A stretch of 64,000 nucleotides of DNA from Pantoea sp. Mb-10 (GTDB lineage Bacteria; Pseudomonadota; Gammaproteobacteria; Enterobacterales; Enterobacteriaceae), in contig NZ_JAJSDX010000013.1 of assembly GCF_021272205.1 (NCBI RefSeq), forward strand, positions 1-64,000, given 5' to 3'. Under the pieces are notes generated by a model. The model made no database searches. It worked only from the letters and a program-made list of their open reading frames with translations, and was not told where the DNA came from. Each line of letters begins with the position of its first letter. Positions within the stretch are counted from its first letter, which is position 1. This document shows, piece by piece, positions 44,883 to 53,927 of the stretch. A program made the position numbers and the translations under genes.

Positions 44883-45353
44883 GCGCACAAAAATGTAACA
44901 TTAGTTTTACACAAGTGAACGAAACATCACGCAACAGAAAAGCCGCAAAAATCAGCTTTTTCTTAAAAATATATACTTATCAAATACTTAATTTGTGACC
45001 AAGCTCACTCTCTGAATCACGCTTCGGCTTTTTCTCTTACAAGCATGCAACAACTGCGTTACCCTAAGCTGCTGAAATAGGGATAAAAAATCCTTATGGC
45101 TGCGGCAGCAAACTGATTAATTCTTATGCTGAATCATTTCCGCCTTTAAAAAATAAACAAACGTTTAATTCCGATACGAGAATGTTATATTCAAGTGCAT
45201 ATGCATAACGTGCAGTTAACCGTTATCGTCCCCATGGCTTATCCCTGAGTCTTAACCTTTGAGAGATAGCGCGACGCGCTCATAAAGAAGCGTGGCTATT
45301 TCGCCTGCGAACCTGTTGAGCATCAGGGCAACAGAAAGAGGAGATGTCGCCTC
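44883..45353 (+). promoter_or_regulatory. Long AT-rich leader region of mqo with a CRP-like site
   Basis: This gene-free stretch is clearly more AT-rich than its surroundings. It contains TGTGACCAAGCTCACT (44994-45009), a near-perfect CRP site (TGTGA-N6-TCACA) about 350 bases before mqo, and an AT-rich block around 45150-45200 (AATGTTATATTCAAG at about 45181) that may hold the promoter. AAAGAGGAG precedes the mqo ATG. No small gene or known RNA motif was recognised. Confidence 0.5.
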
Positions 45354-46964
45354 ATGAGCACTACTGCGGTAAATCTGGCGCTGGCCGCCGCCTCAATGGA
45401 GAGCACCCCGCTTCAGGAACGGAAAGAAGTGGATGTGCTGCTGATTGGCGCGGGCGTCATGAGCGCTACGCTCGGCACCTGGCTTCAGGATCTTGAGCCT
45501 GACTGGTCGATTGAAATGGTCGAGCGCCTGGGCGAAGTGGCGGTGGAGTCATCCAACGGCTGGAACAATGCCGGCACCGGCCACGCCGCGCTGGCCGAGC
45601 TGAACTATACGCCGCAAAAGGCGGATGGCAGCATTGATATCGCCAAAGCCGTGGCGATCAACGAATCCTTCCAGATGTCTCGCCAGTTCTGGGCGTATCA
45701 CGTTCAGAAAGGCAATCTGCGCCAGCCCAAAACCTTTATCCACAGTACCCCGCACATGAGTTTTGTTTGGGGCGACGATAACGTTGAATTTTTACGTAAA
45801 CGCTATCAGGCGCTGCAAAAAAGCACCCTGTTCCGCGGCATGCACTACTCCGAAGATCGCGAACGCATTGCCGAGTGGATTCCGCTGGTGATGAAAGGAC
45901 GCAACCAGAAGCAAAAGGTGGCCGCAACCTGGACCGACATGGGCACCGACGTGAACTTCGGTGAAATCACGCGGCAGTTGATTGACGCGCTTGAGAAAAA
46001 ACCCAACTTCCGTCTGCGTCTGCGTCAGGAAGTGCGCGACATTAAACGCCTGGCCGACGGACGCTGGCAGGTAAGCCTGAGCCATGTGGCTACGGGCGAC
46101 CAGCGCGTGCTGGTGACGCGCCAGCTGTTTATTGGCGCGGGTGGCGCGGCGCTGCCGCTGCTGCAAAAAACCGGTATCCCGGAAGTAAAAGGCTACGCCG
46201 GTTTCCCGGTGGGCGGATCGTTCCTGGTGACGGAAAACCCGGACGTGGTAAAGCAGCACATGGCAAAAGTCTATGGCAAAGCCAGCGTCGGCGCGCCGCC
46301 GATGTCGGTGCCGCATGTCGATACCCGCGTGCTCGACGGCAAGCAAGTGCTGCTGTTTGGCCCGTTCGCCACGTTCTCCACCAAGTTCCTGAAGCAGGGC
46401 TCGCTGCTGGATATGTTCGGCGCGATGAACGGCAGTAACCTGCTGCCCATGGTGCAGGTCGGCTTGAAAAGCTTTGATTTAGTGAAGTACCTGATGGATC
46501 AGGTGCTGCAAACCGATGAAGATCGGATGGATGCGCTGCGCGCCTATGTGCCGCAGGCCAATCCAGAAGATTGGCGTTTGGTGACCGCCGGTCAGCGCGT
46601 GCAAATCATCAAGAATGATGAGAAAGAGGGCGGCGTGCTGCGTCTCGGCACCGAAGTGGTCACGTCGGCTGACGGCTCGGTTTCTGCACTGCTGGGCGCC
46701 TCACCGGGCGCGTCAACGGCCCCGCCGATCATGCTGGAGCTGATGGCAAAAGCGTTCCCGGAGCAGATGCGTTCGCCAGAATGGCAGACCAAAATTCGCA
46801 GCGTGATCCCGTCCTGGGGCCGCAAGCTGAACGGCGATGTTGCGCTGACCGAGAAAGTGCTGGCGGAAACCAGCCGCGTATTGCAGCTCGATTACGCGCC
46901 AGCGGAAACGCCGATGGCGGCCAACGACGAGGCCCGCGTCACCGCACAGGTGGTGGGCAAGTAA
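45354..46964 (+). CDS. mqo: Malate:quinone oxidoreductase Mqo
   Basis: The 536-residue flavoprotein has the N-terminal FAD-binding [10 protein letters not shown], the family motifs [20 protein letters not shown] and [22 protein letters not shown] sequence, and matches E. coli Mqo along its length. It oxidises malate to oxaloacetate and passes electrons to quinone at the inner membrane. The ATG has AGAGGAG about 8 bases upstream. A terminator follows 24 bases after the stop. It appears monocistronic and possibly CRP-responsive. Confidence 0.97.
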   Translation: MSTTAVNLALAAASMESTPLQERKEVDVLLIGAGVMSATLGTWLQDLEPDWSIEMVERLGEVAVESSNGWNNAGTGHAALAELNYTPQKADGSIDIAKAVAINESFQMSRQFWAYHVQKGNLRQPKTFIHSTPHMSFVWGDDNVEFLRKRYQALQKSTLFRGMHYSEDRERIAEWIPLVMKGRNQKQKVAATWTDMGTDVNFGEITRQLIDALEKKPNFRLRLRQEVRDIKRLADGRWQVSLSHVATGDQRVLVTRQLFIGAGGAALPLLQKTGIPEVKGYAGFPVGGSFLVTENPDVVKQHMAKVYGKASVGAPPMSVPHVDTRVLDGKQVLLFGPFATFSTKFLKQGSLLDMFGAMNGSNLLPMVQVGLKSFDLVKYLMDQVLQTDEDRMDALRAYVPQANPEDWRLVTAGQRVQIIKNDEKEGGVLRLGTEVVTSADGSVSALLGASPGASTAPPIMLELMAKAFPEQMRSPEWQTKIRSVIPSWGRKLNGDVALTEKVLAETSRVLQLDYAPAETPMAANDEARVTAQVVGK

Positions 46965-46988
46965 TCCTCCGAGCCCCAATTCGCATCC

Positions 46989-47013
46989 AGGCCGCGCAAG
47001 CGGCCTTTTTATT
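46989..47013 (+). terminator. Rho-independent terminator of mqo
   Basis: AGGCCGC and GCGGCCT pair around a GCAA tetraloop (46989-47006), followed by TTTTTATT. Convergent lysE-type gene ends just beyond. Confidence 0.9.
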
Positions 47014-47016
47014 GGC

Positions 47017-47604
47017 TCAGCGAAACTGCAACGCCTCATACAGCATCCAGCCGGTGGTCGCCACCAGCGATAGCGCCATCAATGTGTTAAATGCCTGACG
47101 CTTCCACGCCACCAGCAGATGCGTGCGCAGCCGATCGCCCAGCGCCGCCCACAGCAAAATGCACGGCAGATTAAGCAACGCATACCCCACCAGCACCGCT
47201 ACCACGCCGCTGCTGTTCACGTACATCAGCGCCACGTTGGTCACCATAAGCCAGGCTTTGGGATTCACCGCCTGAAAGCCGATGCCGCCCAGCAGCGTCA
47301 TCGGACGAGGACGCTCACGACGCTGCGGTGCGTCAGCACGAAAGATTTTCCACGACAGCCATAAAAGATAGCTGCATCCCACCACCGTCAGCGGTAGACG
47401 CGTTGAGGCCATCCAGCGCAGCAGCACATCCAGCGCCACACTCGCCAGCAGCAGTTGCAGCGCACAGCCAAGCAGAATGCCGAATACCATCGGCAACGTG
47501 CGCCTGAAACCAAAATTGACGCCCGACGTCGCCAGCAGCAAATTGTTTGGGCCAGGCGTAATGGACATCACCGTGACATAGCTAAAAAAAGTGGGATCGA
47601 GCAT
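47017..47604 (-). CDS. LysE family amino acid exporter
   Basis: The 195-residue protein starts MLDPTFFSYVTVMSITPGPNN, has the LysE/RhtB PGPNNLL motif in helix 1 and FQAVNPKAWLM in the middle, with about five or six helices. Family members export amino acids or their derivatives. It is divergent from a MocR regulator with a palindrome between them, so it is probably the regulator's target. ATG at 47604 is chosen; the open frame to 47679 would cover the operator. Confidence 0.9.
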   Translation of the reverse strand: MLDPTFFSYVTVMSITPGPNNLLLATSGVNFGFRRTLPMVFGILLGCALQLLLASVALDVLLRWMASTRLPLTVVGCSYLLWLSWKIFRADAPQRRERPRPMTLLGGIGFQAVNPKAWLMVTNVALMYVNSSGVVAVLVGYALLNLPCILLWAALGDRLRTHLLVAWKRQAFNTLMALSLVATTGWMLYEALQFR

Positions 47605-47686
47605 GGCGTGTTTCCAGCAAGGGAAGAAGAACCTCATGCTAATCCCGATGCGGCAATGGCAACAGAGACACAAAAGCACTATTGTT

Positions 47687-47722
47687 ATGGGTACAAATTC
47701 AGTAATTCTAAATTGTACCCAT
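47687..47722. promoter_or_regulatory. Palindromic operator between lysE-type and mocR-type genes
   Basis: ATGGGTACAAATT (47687-47699) and AAATTGTACCCAT (47710-47722) are near-perfect inverted repeats with a 10-base spacer. The right arm ends 17 bases before the regulator GTG. Binding would control both divergent genes. Confidence 0.75.
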
Positions 47723-47739
47723 TGCGCGTGGAGGCTTTT

Positions 47740-49230
47740 GTGTCCTTACCGTTCTCGTCTGAACAGACGCTGTACCAGCAGCTGGCCGATAGCTTTGCCG
47801 AGTCCATTCATCAAGGGACGCTGAAGCCGGGCAAACGCCTACCGGCTATCCGCCGCGTAGCGCAGTCGCATCAGGTGAGCGTGAATACGGTGCTCAACGC
47901 CTGGCAGCTGCTGGAGGATCGCGGCCTAATTGAGGCACGACCGCAGTCGGGCTATTACGTGCGCGGCGTGCTGCCCGCTGTCACCCGCAGCGTGAAGCCG
48001 CTGCCCGCCGACATCCACGATCCCAGCGCGCAGAAGCTGGCGCTGATTGAGCAGGTGTTTGCCGCCCAAAATAATCCGGATTACACCAACATCTCGCTGG
48101 CCTGTCCGCAAGACAGCGAGCTGTTTCCCTCGGCGCGCTTAGCGCGTATTACCGCCTCACTTTTACGACGCGAACCGGGAATGGTTGGCCGCTATGCGCT
48201 TCCGCCGGGTAGTGAGCGCTTACGGGAGGAGATTGCACGCCGGGCGCTGCTCGCGGGCCTGACGCTCACACCGCAGGCGATCACCCTCACCCACGGCTGC
48301 ATGGAGGCGCTGCAGCTGGCGCTGCGGGCAGTGACGCAGCCCGGCGACTGCGTGGGGCTCGAGTCGCCGACCTACTTCTTTCTGTTTCCGCTGTTGGCCT
48401 CGCTGGGCCTGAAAGCGCTGGAAATCCCCACCGATCCGCAGCAGGGTCTGTCGCTGGACGCGCTGGAGATGCTGATCCAGGAGAAGCGCATTCAGGCGCT
48501 GGTCGCGATGCCGGGTGCGCAGAATCCATTGGGCTACGTGATGCCGTTGGCGCGAAAAAAACGCCTGGCAGAGTTAGTGAATACTTACCAAATTCCGCTT
48601 ATCGAAGATGGCCTGTACGATGAATTGCAGTTTGACTGGCCGCTGTCGCCGCCGGTGAAAGCCTTTGATCGCGACGGCTGGGTGATTTACTGCACCAGCT
48701 TTACCAAAACCGTGGCGCCCGATTTTCGCGTGGGCTGGACCGCAGCCGGGCGCTTCCACGCGGCGATTGCCCGCTTGAAAGCGGTCTCGTCAATGACGGA
48801 GTCGCGTCTGCTGAGTGAAACGCTGGCGGAATTTCTTGCCAGCGGCGGCTATGACCACCACCTGCGTTCGCTGCGTCGTCGCTATGCGGCCAATCTGGAT
48901 GCGGCGCGCGGTCTCCTGGCGCGCCACTTCCCGCAGGGCACACGCGCTACCCTGCCGCGCGGCGGCTTTGTGTTTTGGGTGGAATTACCGGGTGATATCG
49001 ACACGGTGGCGCTGTTTGATCGCCTGCTACAGGAGCAGATTTGCGTGACGCCGGGTGCGCTCTATACGCTTAGCGATCGCTATCGCCACGCGCTGCGCCT
49101 CTCCTGCTGCTATCCGTTTGACGAACGCTATACGTGGGCGTTGAAACGCACCGGCGCGCTGGCCTGTGAAATGACAGGCCTGGCACCGGGACAGGATCAG
49201 GGCTTACCGTTACGGCCCCAAGTGGTGTAA
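47740..49230 (+). CDS. MocR-family regulator (GntR-aminotransferase fusion)
   Basis: The 496-residue protein has an N-terminal GntR winged helix (about residues 10-75, RLPAIRRVAQSHQVSVNTVLNAWQLL) and a C-terminal fold-I aminotransferase domain (PGSERLREEIARR, ALVAMPGAQNPLGYVMP, SFTKTVAPDFRVGW with the PLP lysine). The start is GTG at 47740 because GGAGG lies 5 bases upstream; the frame extends far upstream without homology. It probably binds the palindrome and regulates the divergent exporter. Its 3' end overlaps the convergent GST gene by 34 bases. Confidence 0.92.
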   Translation: MSLPFSSEQTLYQQLADSFAESIHQGTLKPGKRLPAIRRVAQSHQVSVNTVLNAWQLLEDRGLIEARPQSGYYVRGVLPAVTRSVKPLPADIHDPSAQKLALIEQVFAAQNNPDYTNISLACPQDSELFPSARLARITASLLRREPGMVGRYALPPGSERLREEIARRALLAGLTLTPQAITLTHGCMEALQLALRAVTQPGDCVGLESPTYFFLFPLLASLGLKALEIPTDPQQGLSLDALEMLIQEKRIQALVAMPGAQNPLGYVMPLARKKRLAELVNTYQIPLIEDGLYDELQFDWPLSPPVKAFDRDGWVIYCTSFTKTVAPDFRVGWTAAGRFHAAIARLKAVSSMTESRLLSETLAEFLASGGYDHHLRSLRRRYAANLDAARGLLARHFPQGTRATLPRGGFVFWVELPGDIDTVALFDRLLQEQICVTPGALYTLSDRYRHALRLSCCYPFDERYTWALKRTGALACEMTGLAPGQDQGLPLRPQVV

Positions 49231-49823
49231 CCCTCACGCTCGGTGAGGCGCTCATAGTAAGTGCTCACAGCCGGGAAGTGCGGATGGTCGAGCGGCGTTT
49301 CAAACCAGCGGTTCACGGCGAGGCCCACGGGAATATCCGCCAGGGAAAAATTGCGTCCGGCGACGTAGCGCCCGGTTTTTTGCAGGTGCTGATCCAGCAA
49401 GTTCATGGTGTGCGTCCAGCCTTTCACCGCAGCGGCCAGCAGGCGCGGGTCTTGATGCGCAGGCGAATTGCGCACCAGCGACATAAACGCGTAGCGCCAG
49501 GAAGTGTTGAGCTCGGTGGCCTGCCAGTCCATCCACTGATCCACGGGTGCGCGGGCGCGGGGATTTTGCGGATAGAGCCACTCGCCGCCGTTGCTGTTGG
49601 CCAGATAACGCAGAATGGCGTTGGACTCCCACATCACAAAGTCATCTTCAATAATGACGGGGATCAGTGCATTGGGATTGAGCGCTAAAAAAGCGGGCGA
49701 GTGCAGCGATTGCGGGTCTTCGCCCCACTTGTCGTCCAGCTCGTAGGCCAGATCCAGCTCTGCGCAGAGCCACAGCACTTTGCGCACGTTAATTGATGAG
49801 GTACGGCCTAACACTTTTAACAT
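49197..49823 (-). CDS. Glutathione S-transferase family protein (GstB-like)
   Basis: The 208-residue protein has a thioredoxin-fold N-terminus (LGRTSSINVRKVLWLCAELDL, NPNALIPVI, WESNAILRYLA) and a helical C-terminal domain (DQWMDWQATELN). It resembles E. coli GstB (YliJ). ATG at 49823 has GGAG 5 bases upstream. The last 34 bases overlap the MocR gene on the opposite strand. Confidence 0.92.
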   Translation of the reverse strand: MLKVLGRTSSINVRKVLWLCAELDLAYELDDKWGEDPQSLHSPAFLALNPNALIPVIIEDDFVMWESNAILRYLANSNGGEWLYPQNPRARAPVDQWMDWQATELNTSWRYAFMSLVRNSPAHQDPRLLAAAVKGWTHTMNLLDQHLQKTGRYVAGRNFSLADIPVGLAVNRWFETPLDHPHFPAVSTYYERLTEREGYTTWGRNGKP

Positions 49824-49936
49824 AACAGGCTCCGGTGCCAGAATTGTTAATCTATTCATAGCCCTGTTGCTGCGCTTTCGCAATCAACAGGATGTAAAAC
49901 CGCATGTCCGATAATCGCAATCAGCAAGGAGAGACA

Positions 49937-50785
49937 ATGAAAGTGGCATTTAAGCAGGTGGATGTGTTCAGCGCGCTGCCGTTTAACGGCAACCCACTGG
50001 CGGTGATCATGGACGCGCAGGGATTGAGCGATGAAGAGCTGGCGGCGATTGCTCGCTGGACCCATTTATCCGAGACCACCTTTGTGCTGCCGCCGCAGGA
50101 TGCCGCCGCCGACTATCGCGTGCGTATCTTCACCGTGACGGGCGAACTGCCTTTTGCCGGGCATCCCACGCTGGGCACCGCCCATGCGCTGCTGGAAGCA
50201 GGCTGGCCGCTGAAAACACCGGGTAAAATTGTGCAAGAGTGCGGCGTGGGCCTGGTGGACGTGAAGATCGGTGACGATGGCGCGCTGGCCTTTGCCGCGC
50301 CGCCCGCCACGTTGACGCCGTTCAGCGATGCACTGATGGGCAATGCATTGAACAGCGACGCTTTCGATCTCACCCAGACACCTACCGTGGTGGATATGGG
50401 TATTCGCTGGTTGCTGATCCCCATGAGCAGCGCACAGGCGGTGTTGGATGTGCAGGCCCACGTCGCCGATTTACAGCGGTTGCACCAGCATGCGGGCGTG
50501 GATGGCACCGCACTGTTTGGCCCGCTACCCGCCGGAGAAACGGAACAGTTTGAAGTGCGCGCGCTGCTGGTGGAGAACGGCAGCCTGACCGAAGATCCGG
50601 TGACAGGTAGCGCCAATGCCTGCCTGGCACGCTACTTCGCCGCGCAGGGCCAGACGCACGACTATCGTGCGCGCCAGGGCACGGTCCTTCAACGCGCCGG
50701 TCGCATTACGGTCCAGTTCCGCGACGAGGGCATTTGGATTGGCGGGCAGGCGGTCACGGTGATTGACGGCACAATACAGTGTTAA
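49937..50785 (+). CDS. PhzF family isomerase-like protein
   Basis: The 282-residue protein has the PhzF fold signatures: QVDVFSALPFNGNPLAVIMD, the catalytic-type glutamate in LSETTFVL, RIFTVTGELPFAGHPTLGTAH, and the C-terminal EDPVTGSANACLARYF. It is close to E. coli YddE. The substrate is unknown. ATG at 49937 follows AAGGAGAG by 4 bases. Confidence 0.92.
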   Translation: MKVAFKQVDVFSALPFNGNPLAVIMDAQGLSDEELAAIARWTHLSETTFVLPPQDAAADYRVRIFTVTGELPFAGHPTLGTAHALLEAGWPLKTPGKIVQECGVGLVDVKIGDDGALAFAAPPATLTPFSDALMGNALNSDAFDLTQTPTVVDMGIRWLLIPMSSAQAVLDVQAHVADLQRLHQHAGVDGTALFGPLPAGETEQFEVRALLVENGSLTEDPVTGSANACLARYFAAQGQTHDYRARQGTVLQRAGRITVQFRDEGIWIGGQAVTVIDGTIQC

Positions 50786-50825
50786 AGCGCGTGAGCGAGG
50801 CGGCCGGTCACGCGCTATCTGCGGA

Positions 50826-51581
50826 TTAGAGCGCTTGTCCGCCCGAGGCTTCAATGCGCTGAGCGGTGATCCAGCTGGTTTCGTCGCTGAGGATGGCGGC
50901 GATGGCATCCCCGATGTCCTCCGGCAGGCCCACGCGGCCCAGCGCCGTGACAGAGGCAATTTGCGCGTTGAGATCGCGCGTATCGCGCACGCGGCCACCG
51001 CCAAAGTCGGTTTCAATCGCGCCGGGTGCCAGGATATTCACGCGGATGCGACGCTCGCCCCACTCTTTTGCCTGGTAGCGCGTCAGCACTTCCATCGCGC
51101 CTTTCATGGCGGCATAGGTGCCTGAACCGGGCAGCGTCATGCGCGTTAATCCGCTGGAGATGTTCAGCACCCGTCCACCCTCCACCAGCAGCGGCAGCAG
51201 CTTTTGCGTCAGGAAGAACGGTCCTTTGACGTGCACCTGCATTAGCGCGTCAAACTCCGCTTCAGTGGTTTCAGCCAGCGGGCGATAGTGGCCGTGTCCG
51301 GCATTGTTCACTAAATAATCAAACCCGCTGCGCTGCCAGGTTTCCAGCGCAGCTTTTACCTGCGCGACAAAGCCGTCGAACTGCTGGCTGTCGCCCACAT
51401 CCAGCGGCAGCGCGACGGCGCGCGCACCGAGGGCCTCAATCTCTTTGACCACCGCCTGCGCCTCTTCCGCATGCTGACGATAGGTAAAAAGGATATCAGT
51501 CCCTTTGGCAGCCAGTTTCAGCGCGCCGCTCTTGCCCAAACCGCGATTTCCGCCGGTAATTAACGCAATTTTTTGATTCAT
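50826..51581 (-). CDS. Short-chain dehydrogenase/reductase
   Basis: The 251-residue classical SDR has TGGNRGLGKS (cofactor site), NNAGHGH, the catalytic serine in ISSG, and YAAMKG (Tyr and Lys). The YRQ after the second strand suggests NADP(H). Substrate unknown. GGAG lies 5 bases before ATG 51581. It is divergent from a LysR regulator with 114 bases between starts, which probably regulates it. Confidence 0.92.
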   Translation of the reverse strand: MNQKIALITGGNRGLGKSGALKLAAKGTDILFTYRQHAEEAQAVVKEIEALGARAVALPLDVGDSQQFDGFVAQVKAALETWQRSGFDYLVNNAGHGHYRPLAETTEAEFDALMQVHVKGPFFLTQKLLPLLVEGGRVLNISSGLTRMTLPGSGTYAAMKGAMEVLTRYQAKEWGERRIRVNILAPGAIETDFGGGRVRDTRDLNAQIASVTALGRVGLPEDIGDAIAAILSDETSWITAQRIEASGGQAL

Positions 51582-51695
51582 GGGATCTCCTGCTGGAAAA
51601 TTGAACGCACGTTAAGGATATTCATGAATAATTGATCTATAAACGCAGAGAAATACGCAGCACTGTTTCAATAACAACAACAATCGGTGAGCAAT

Positions 51696-52595
51696 ATGGA
51701 TAAAATTCACGCAATGCAGGTGTTTGTGCGGGTGGCAGAGATGGGCAGTTTTACCCGCGCAGCCGAGAGTTTAGGCCTACCGAAAGGCAGCGTATCGCGC
51801 CAGCTGCAGGCGCTGGAAAATCAGATGGGTACGCGGCTCCTGCATCGCACCACGCGTCGCGTCCACCTCACCCAGGATGGGCTGGTGTATTACGACCGCT
51901 GCCTGGATCTGCTGTCGATGCTGGATGATATGGACAGCTTATTTCAGCACGATCCCGCTACCTTGAGCGGCAAGCTGCGTGTGGATATGTCTGTGGCGAT
52001 GGCCACCAGCTTTGTGCTGCCTCGCCTGCCTGAATTTTTGCAGCATTATCCCGGCGTTGAGATTGAGCTGAGCAGCAGCGATCGTCAGGTGGACGTCATC
52101 CGCGAAGGCTTTGACTGCGTGGTGCGCGTGGGTGAGTTAAAGGATTCGGGGTTGATTGCCCGCCGCATCGGCACCTACGCGCTGATTAACTGCGCCAGCC
52201 CAAGCTATCTGGCCCGCTTTGGGATGCCGGTGCGCCTGGAAGAGTTATCGCAGCATGCCATGGTGCATTACGCCCAGCAGCTCGGTCAGCCTTCGCCCGG
52301 TTTTGAATATTACGACGGCAAACAGACGCACCACGTGCAGACCGGCGGCGTGGTCACGGTCAACAGTACCGAAACCTACCGGGCGGCCTGCGTCGCCGGG
52401 CTGGGTATTATTCAGGTCCCCGCCATTGGCGTGCAGCCGCTGCTGGAATCTGGCCAGCTGGTGGAAGTGATGCACCATTTTCCCGCCCGACCAATGCCCA
52501 TTACGCTGCTTTACCCGCATCGTCGTAACGTGGCGCGTCGCGTGCGCGTCTTTATGGAGTGGCTGAGTCAGGTCTTGCAGGAGTACGTGACGTAA
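51696..52595 (+). CDS. LysR-family transcriptional regulator
   Basis: The 299-residue protein has a LysR helix-turn-helix (GSFTRAAESLGLPKGSVSRQLQALE) and a CrgA/AaeR-type effector domain (YPGVEIELSSSDRQVDVIREGFDCVVRVGEL). ATG at 51696 has GGTGAG 5 bases upstream; an upstream in-frame GTG at 51687 would add three residues. It is divergent from the SDR gene, the usual layout for a LysR regulator and its target. Confidence 0.9.
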   Translation: MDKIHAMQVFVRVAEMGSFTRAAESLGLPKGSVSRQLQALENQMGTRLLHRTTRRVHLTQDGLVYYDRCLDLLSMLDDMDSLFQHDPATLSGKLRVDMSVAMATSFVLPRLPEFLQHYPGVEIELSSSDRQVDVIREGFDCVVRVGELKDSGLIARRIGTYALINCASPSYLARFGMPVRLEELSQHAMVHYAQQLGQPSPGFEYYDGKQTHHVQTGGVVTVNSTETYRAACVAGLGIIQVPAIGVQPLLESGQLVEVMHHFPARPMPITLLYPHRRNVARRVRVFMEWLSQVLQEYVT

Positions 52596-52640
52596 CGGTC
52601 TATAATTTGATTTTTGCAGTGAACAGGATGCCTATCGTCT

Positions 52641-53642
52641 ATGACGGACAAACACTCCCCGGATGCAGCGGCTGATGCCAAGCCGCTCATCGACATTAAA
52701 ACCGGCAATAAAACCGTGGACGGATCGATCCGCAAGGTGTCGCGGTTTGCCGCGTGGTTCCAGGCGATCCCTGCGGTGGCACATTTCATTCGCGCGCTGG
52801 ATCGCTTTAACGATCGCCTCGGCAGTCAATTTGGTGCGGCGATCACCTATTTTTCCTTTTTATCCTTGATCCCCATTTTGATGGTCTCGTTTGCCGCCGT
52901 GGGATTTGTACTGGCCTCGGATCAGGATCTGTTAAGTGAGTTGATCACGCGGATCGTCAACAGTATCAGCGATCCTACGCTGGCCAACACGTTAAAAAGC
53001 ACGGTCAACACCGCCATTCAGCAGCGCGCGACCGTGGGGCTGACCGGGCTCTTGCTGGCGCTGTATTCCGGTATCAACTGGATGGGTAATCTGCGCGAAG
53101 CCGTGCGCGCGCAGTCGCGCGATGTGTGGGAGCGTAAACCGGACGACAAAGAAAAGCTGTGGAAAAAGTATCTGCGCGATCTGATTTCGCTGCTTGGCCT
53201 GATGCTGGCGCTGGTGATTACCCTGTCGCTGACCTCCATCGCGGGGGCGGCGCAGGCGGCGATCGTTGATGCGCTGGGTTTGGCGGATGTGACGTGGCTG
53301 CGGCCAGTGATGACGGTGATTGCGTTGTCGATTTCCATCATCGCTAACTATCTGCTGTTCCTGTGGATTTTCTGGATTCTGCCGCGCCACAAGCCGCGCA
53401 AAAAAGCGCTACTGCGCGGCACGCTGCTGGCGGCCATCGGCTTTGAAGTGATTAAGTTCGTGATGACGCTGACGCTGCCGAAGCTGGCCTCTTCGCCTTC
53501 GGGCGCCGCGTTTGGCTCGGTGCTGGGACTGATGGCGTTCTTTTATCTCTTCGCGCGCTTAACGCTATTCTGCGCCGCGTGGATCGCCACGGCGAAGTAC
53601 AAGGACGATCCTGAGATGTCTTCACCGCGTGGCACATCCTGA
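52641..53642 (+). CDS. yhjD: Inner membrane protein YhjD (BrkB/RNase BN-like family)
   Basis: The 333-residue protein matches E. coli YhjD: a polar N-terminus, LGSQFGAAITYFSFLSLIPILMV in the first helix region and several further helices (SLLGLMLALVITLSL, VIALSISIIANYLLFLWIF, LGLMAFFYLFARLTLF). In E. coli, changes in YhjD can suppress lipid A precursor defects, but its activity is not settled. yhjE follows on the same strand after 285 bases. Confidence 0.93.
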   Translation: MTDKHSPDAAADAKPLIDIKTGNKTVDGSIRKVSRFAAWFQAIPAVAHFIRALDRFNDRLGSQFGAAITYFSFLSLIPILMVSFAAVGFVLASDQDLLSELITRIVNSISDPTLANTLKSTVNTAIQQRATVGLTGLLLALYSGINWMGNLREAVRAQSRDVWERKPDDKEKLWKKYLRDLISLLGLMLALVITLSLTSIAGAAQAAIVDALGLADVTWLRPVMTVIALSISIIANYLLFLWIFWILPRHKPRKKALLRGTLLAAIGFEVIKFVMTLTLPKLASSPSGAAFGSVLGLMAFFYLFARLTLFCAAWIATAKYKDDPEMSSPRGTS

Positions 53643-53927
53643 CGCCCGCTGTTACATTTGTCATAACAGTTGAAAATGTTTCCTTCTGGCGATTATTTCC
53701 ACAATATTCAGCAGGAAACGCTGTAGGGTCACTTTAATTTGGCCCTTTTGCAGCGAATCTCGCCAGAAAACCGCCGCTTCCCGCTGCCATTCGCCACGGA
53801 AGCGCGCATCACAGACATTATCCTCTTTTTTCCCGGCAAAGCCTGTTCTGACGCGGCTTTTCGCCATTGAATGGCGCAAAACAGGTGCGTAAGATTCTTT
53901 GTTTACATTTACAATTAAGAAATAATT

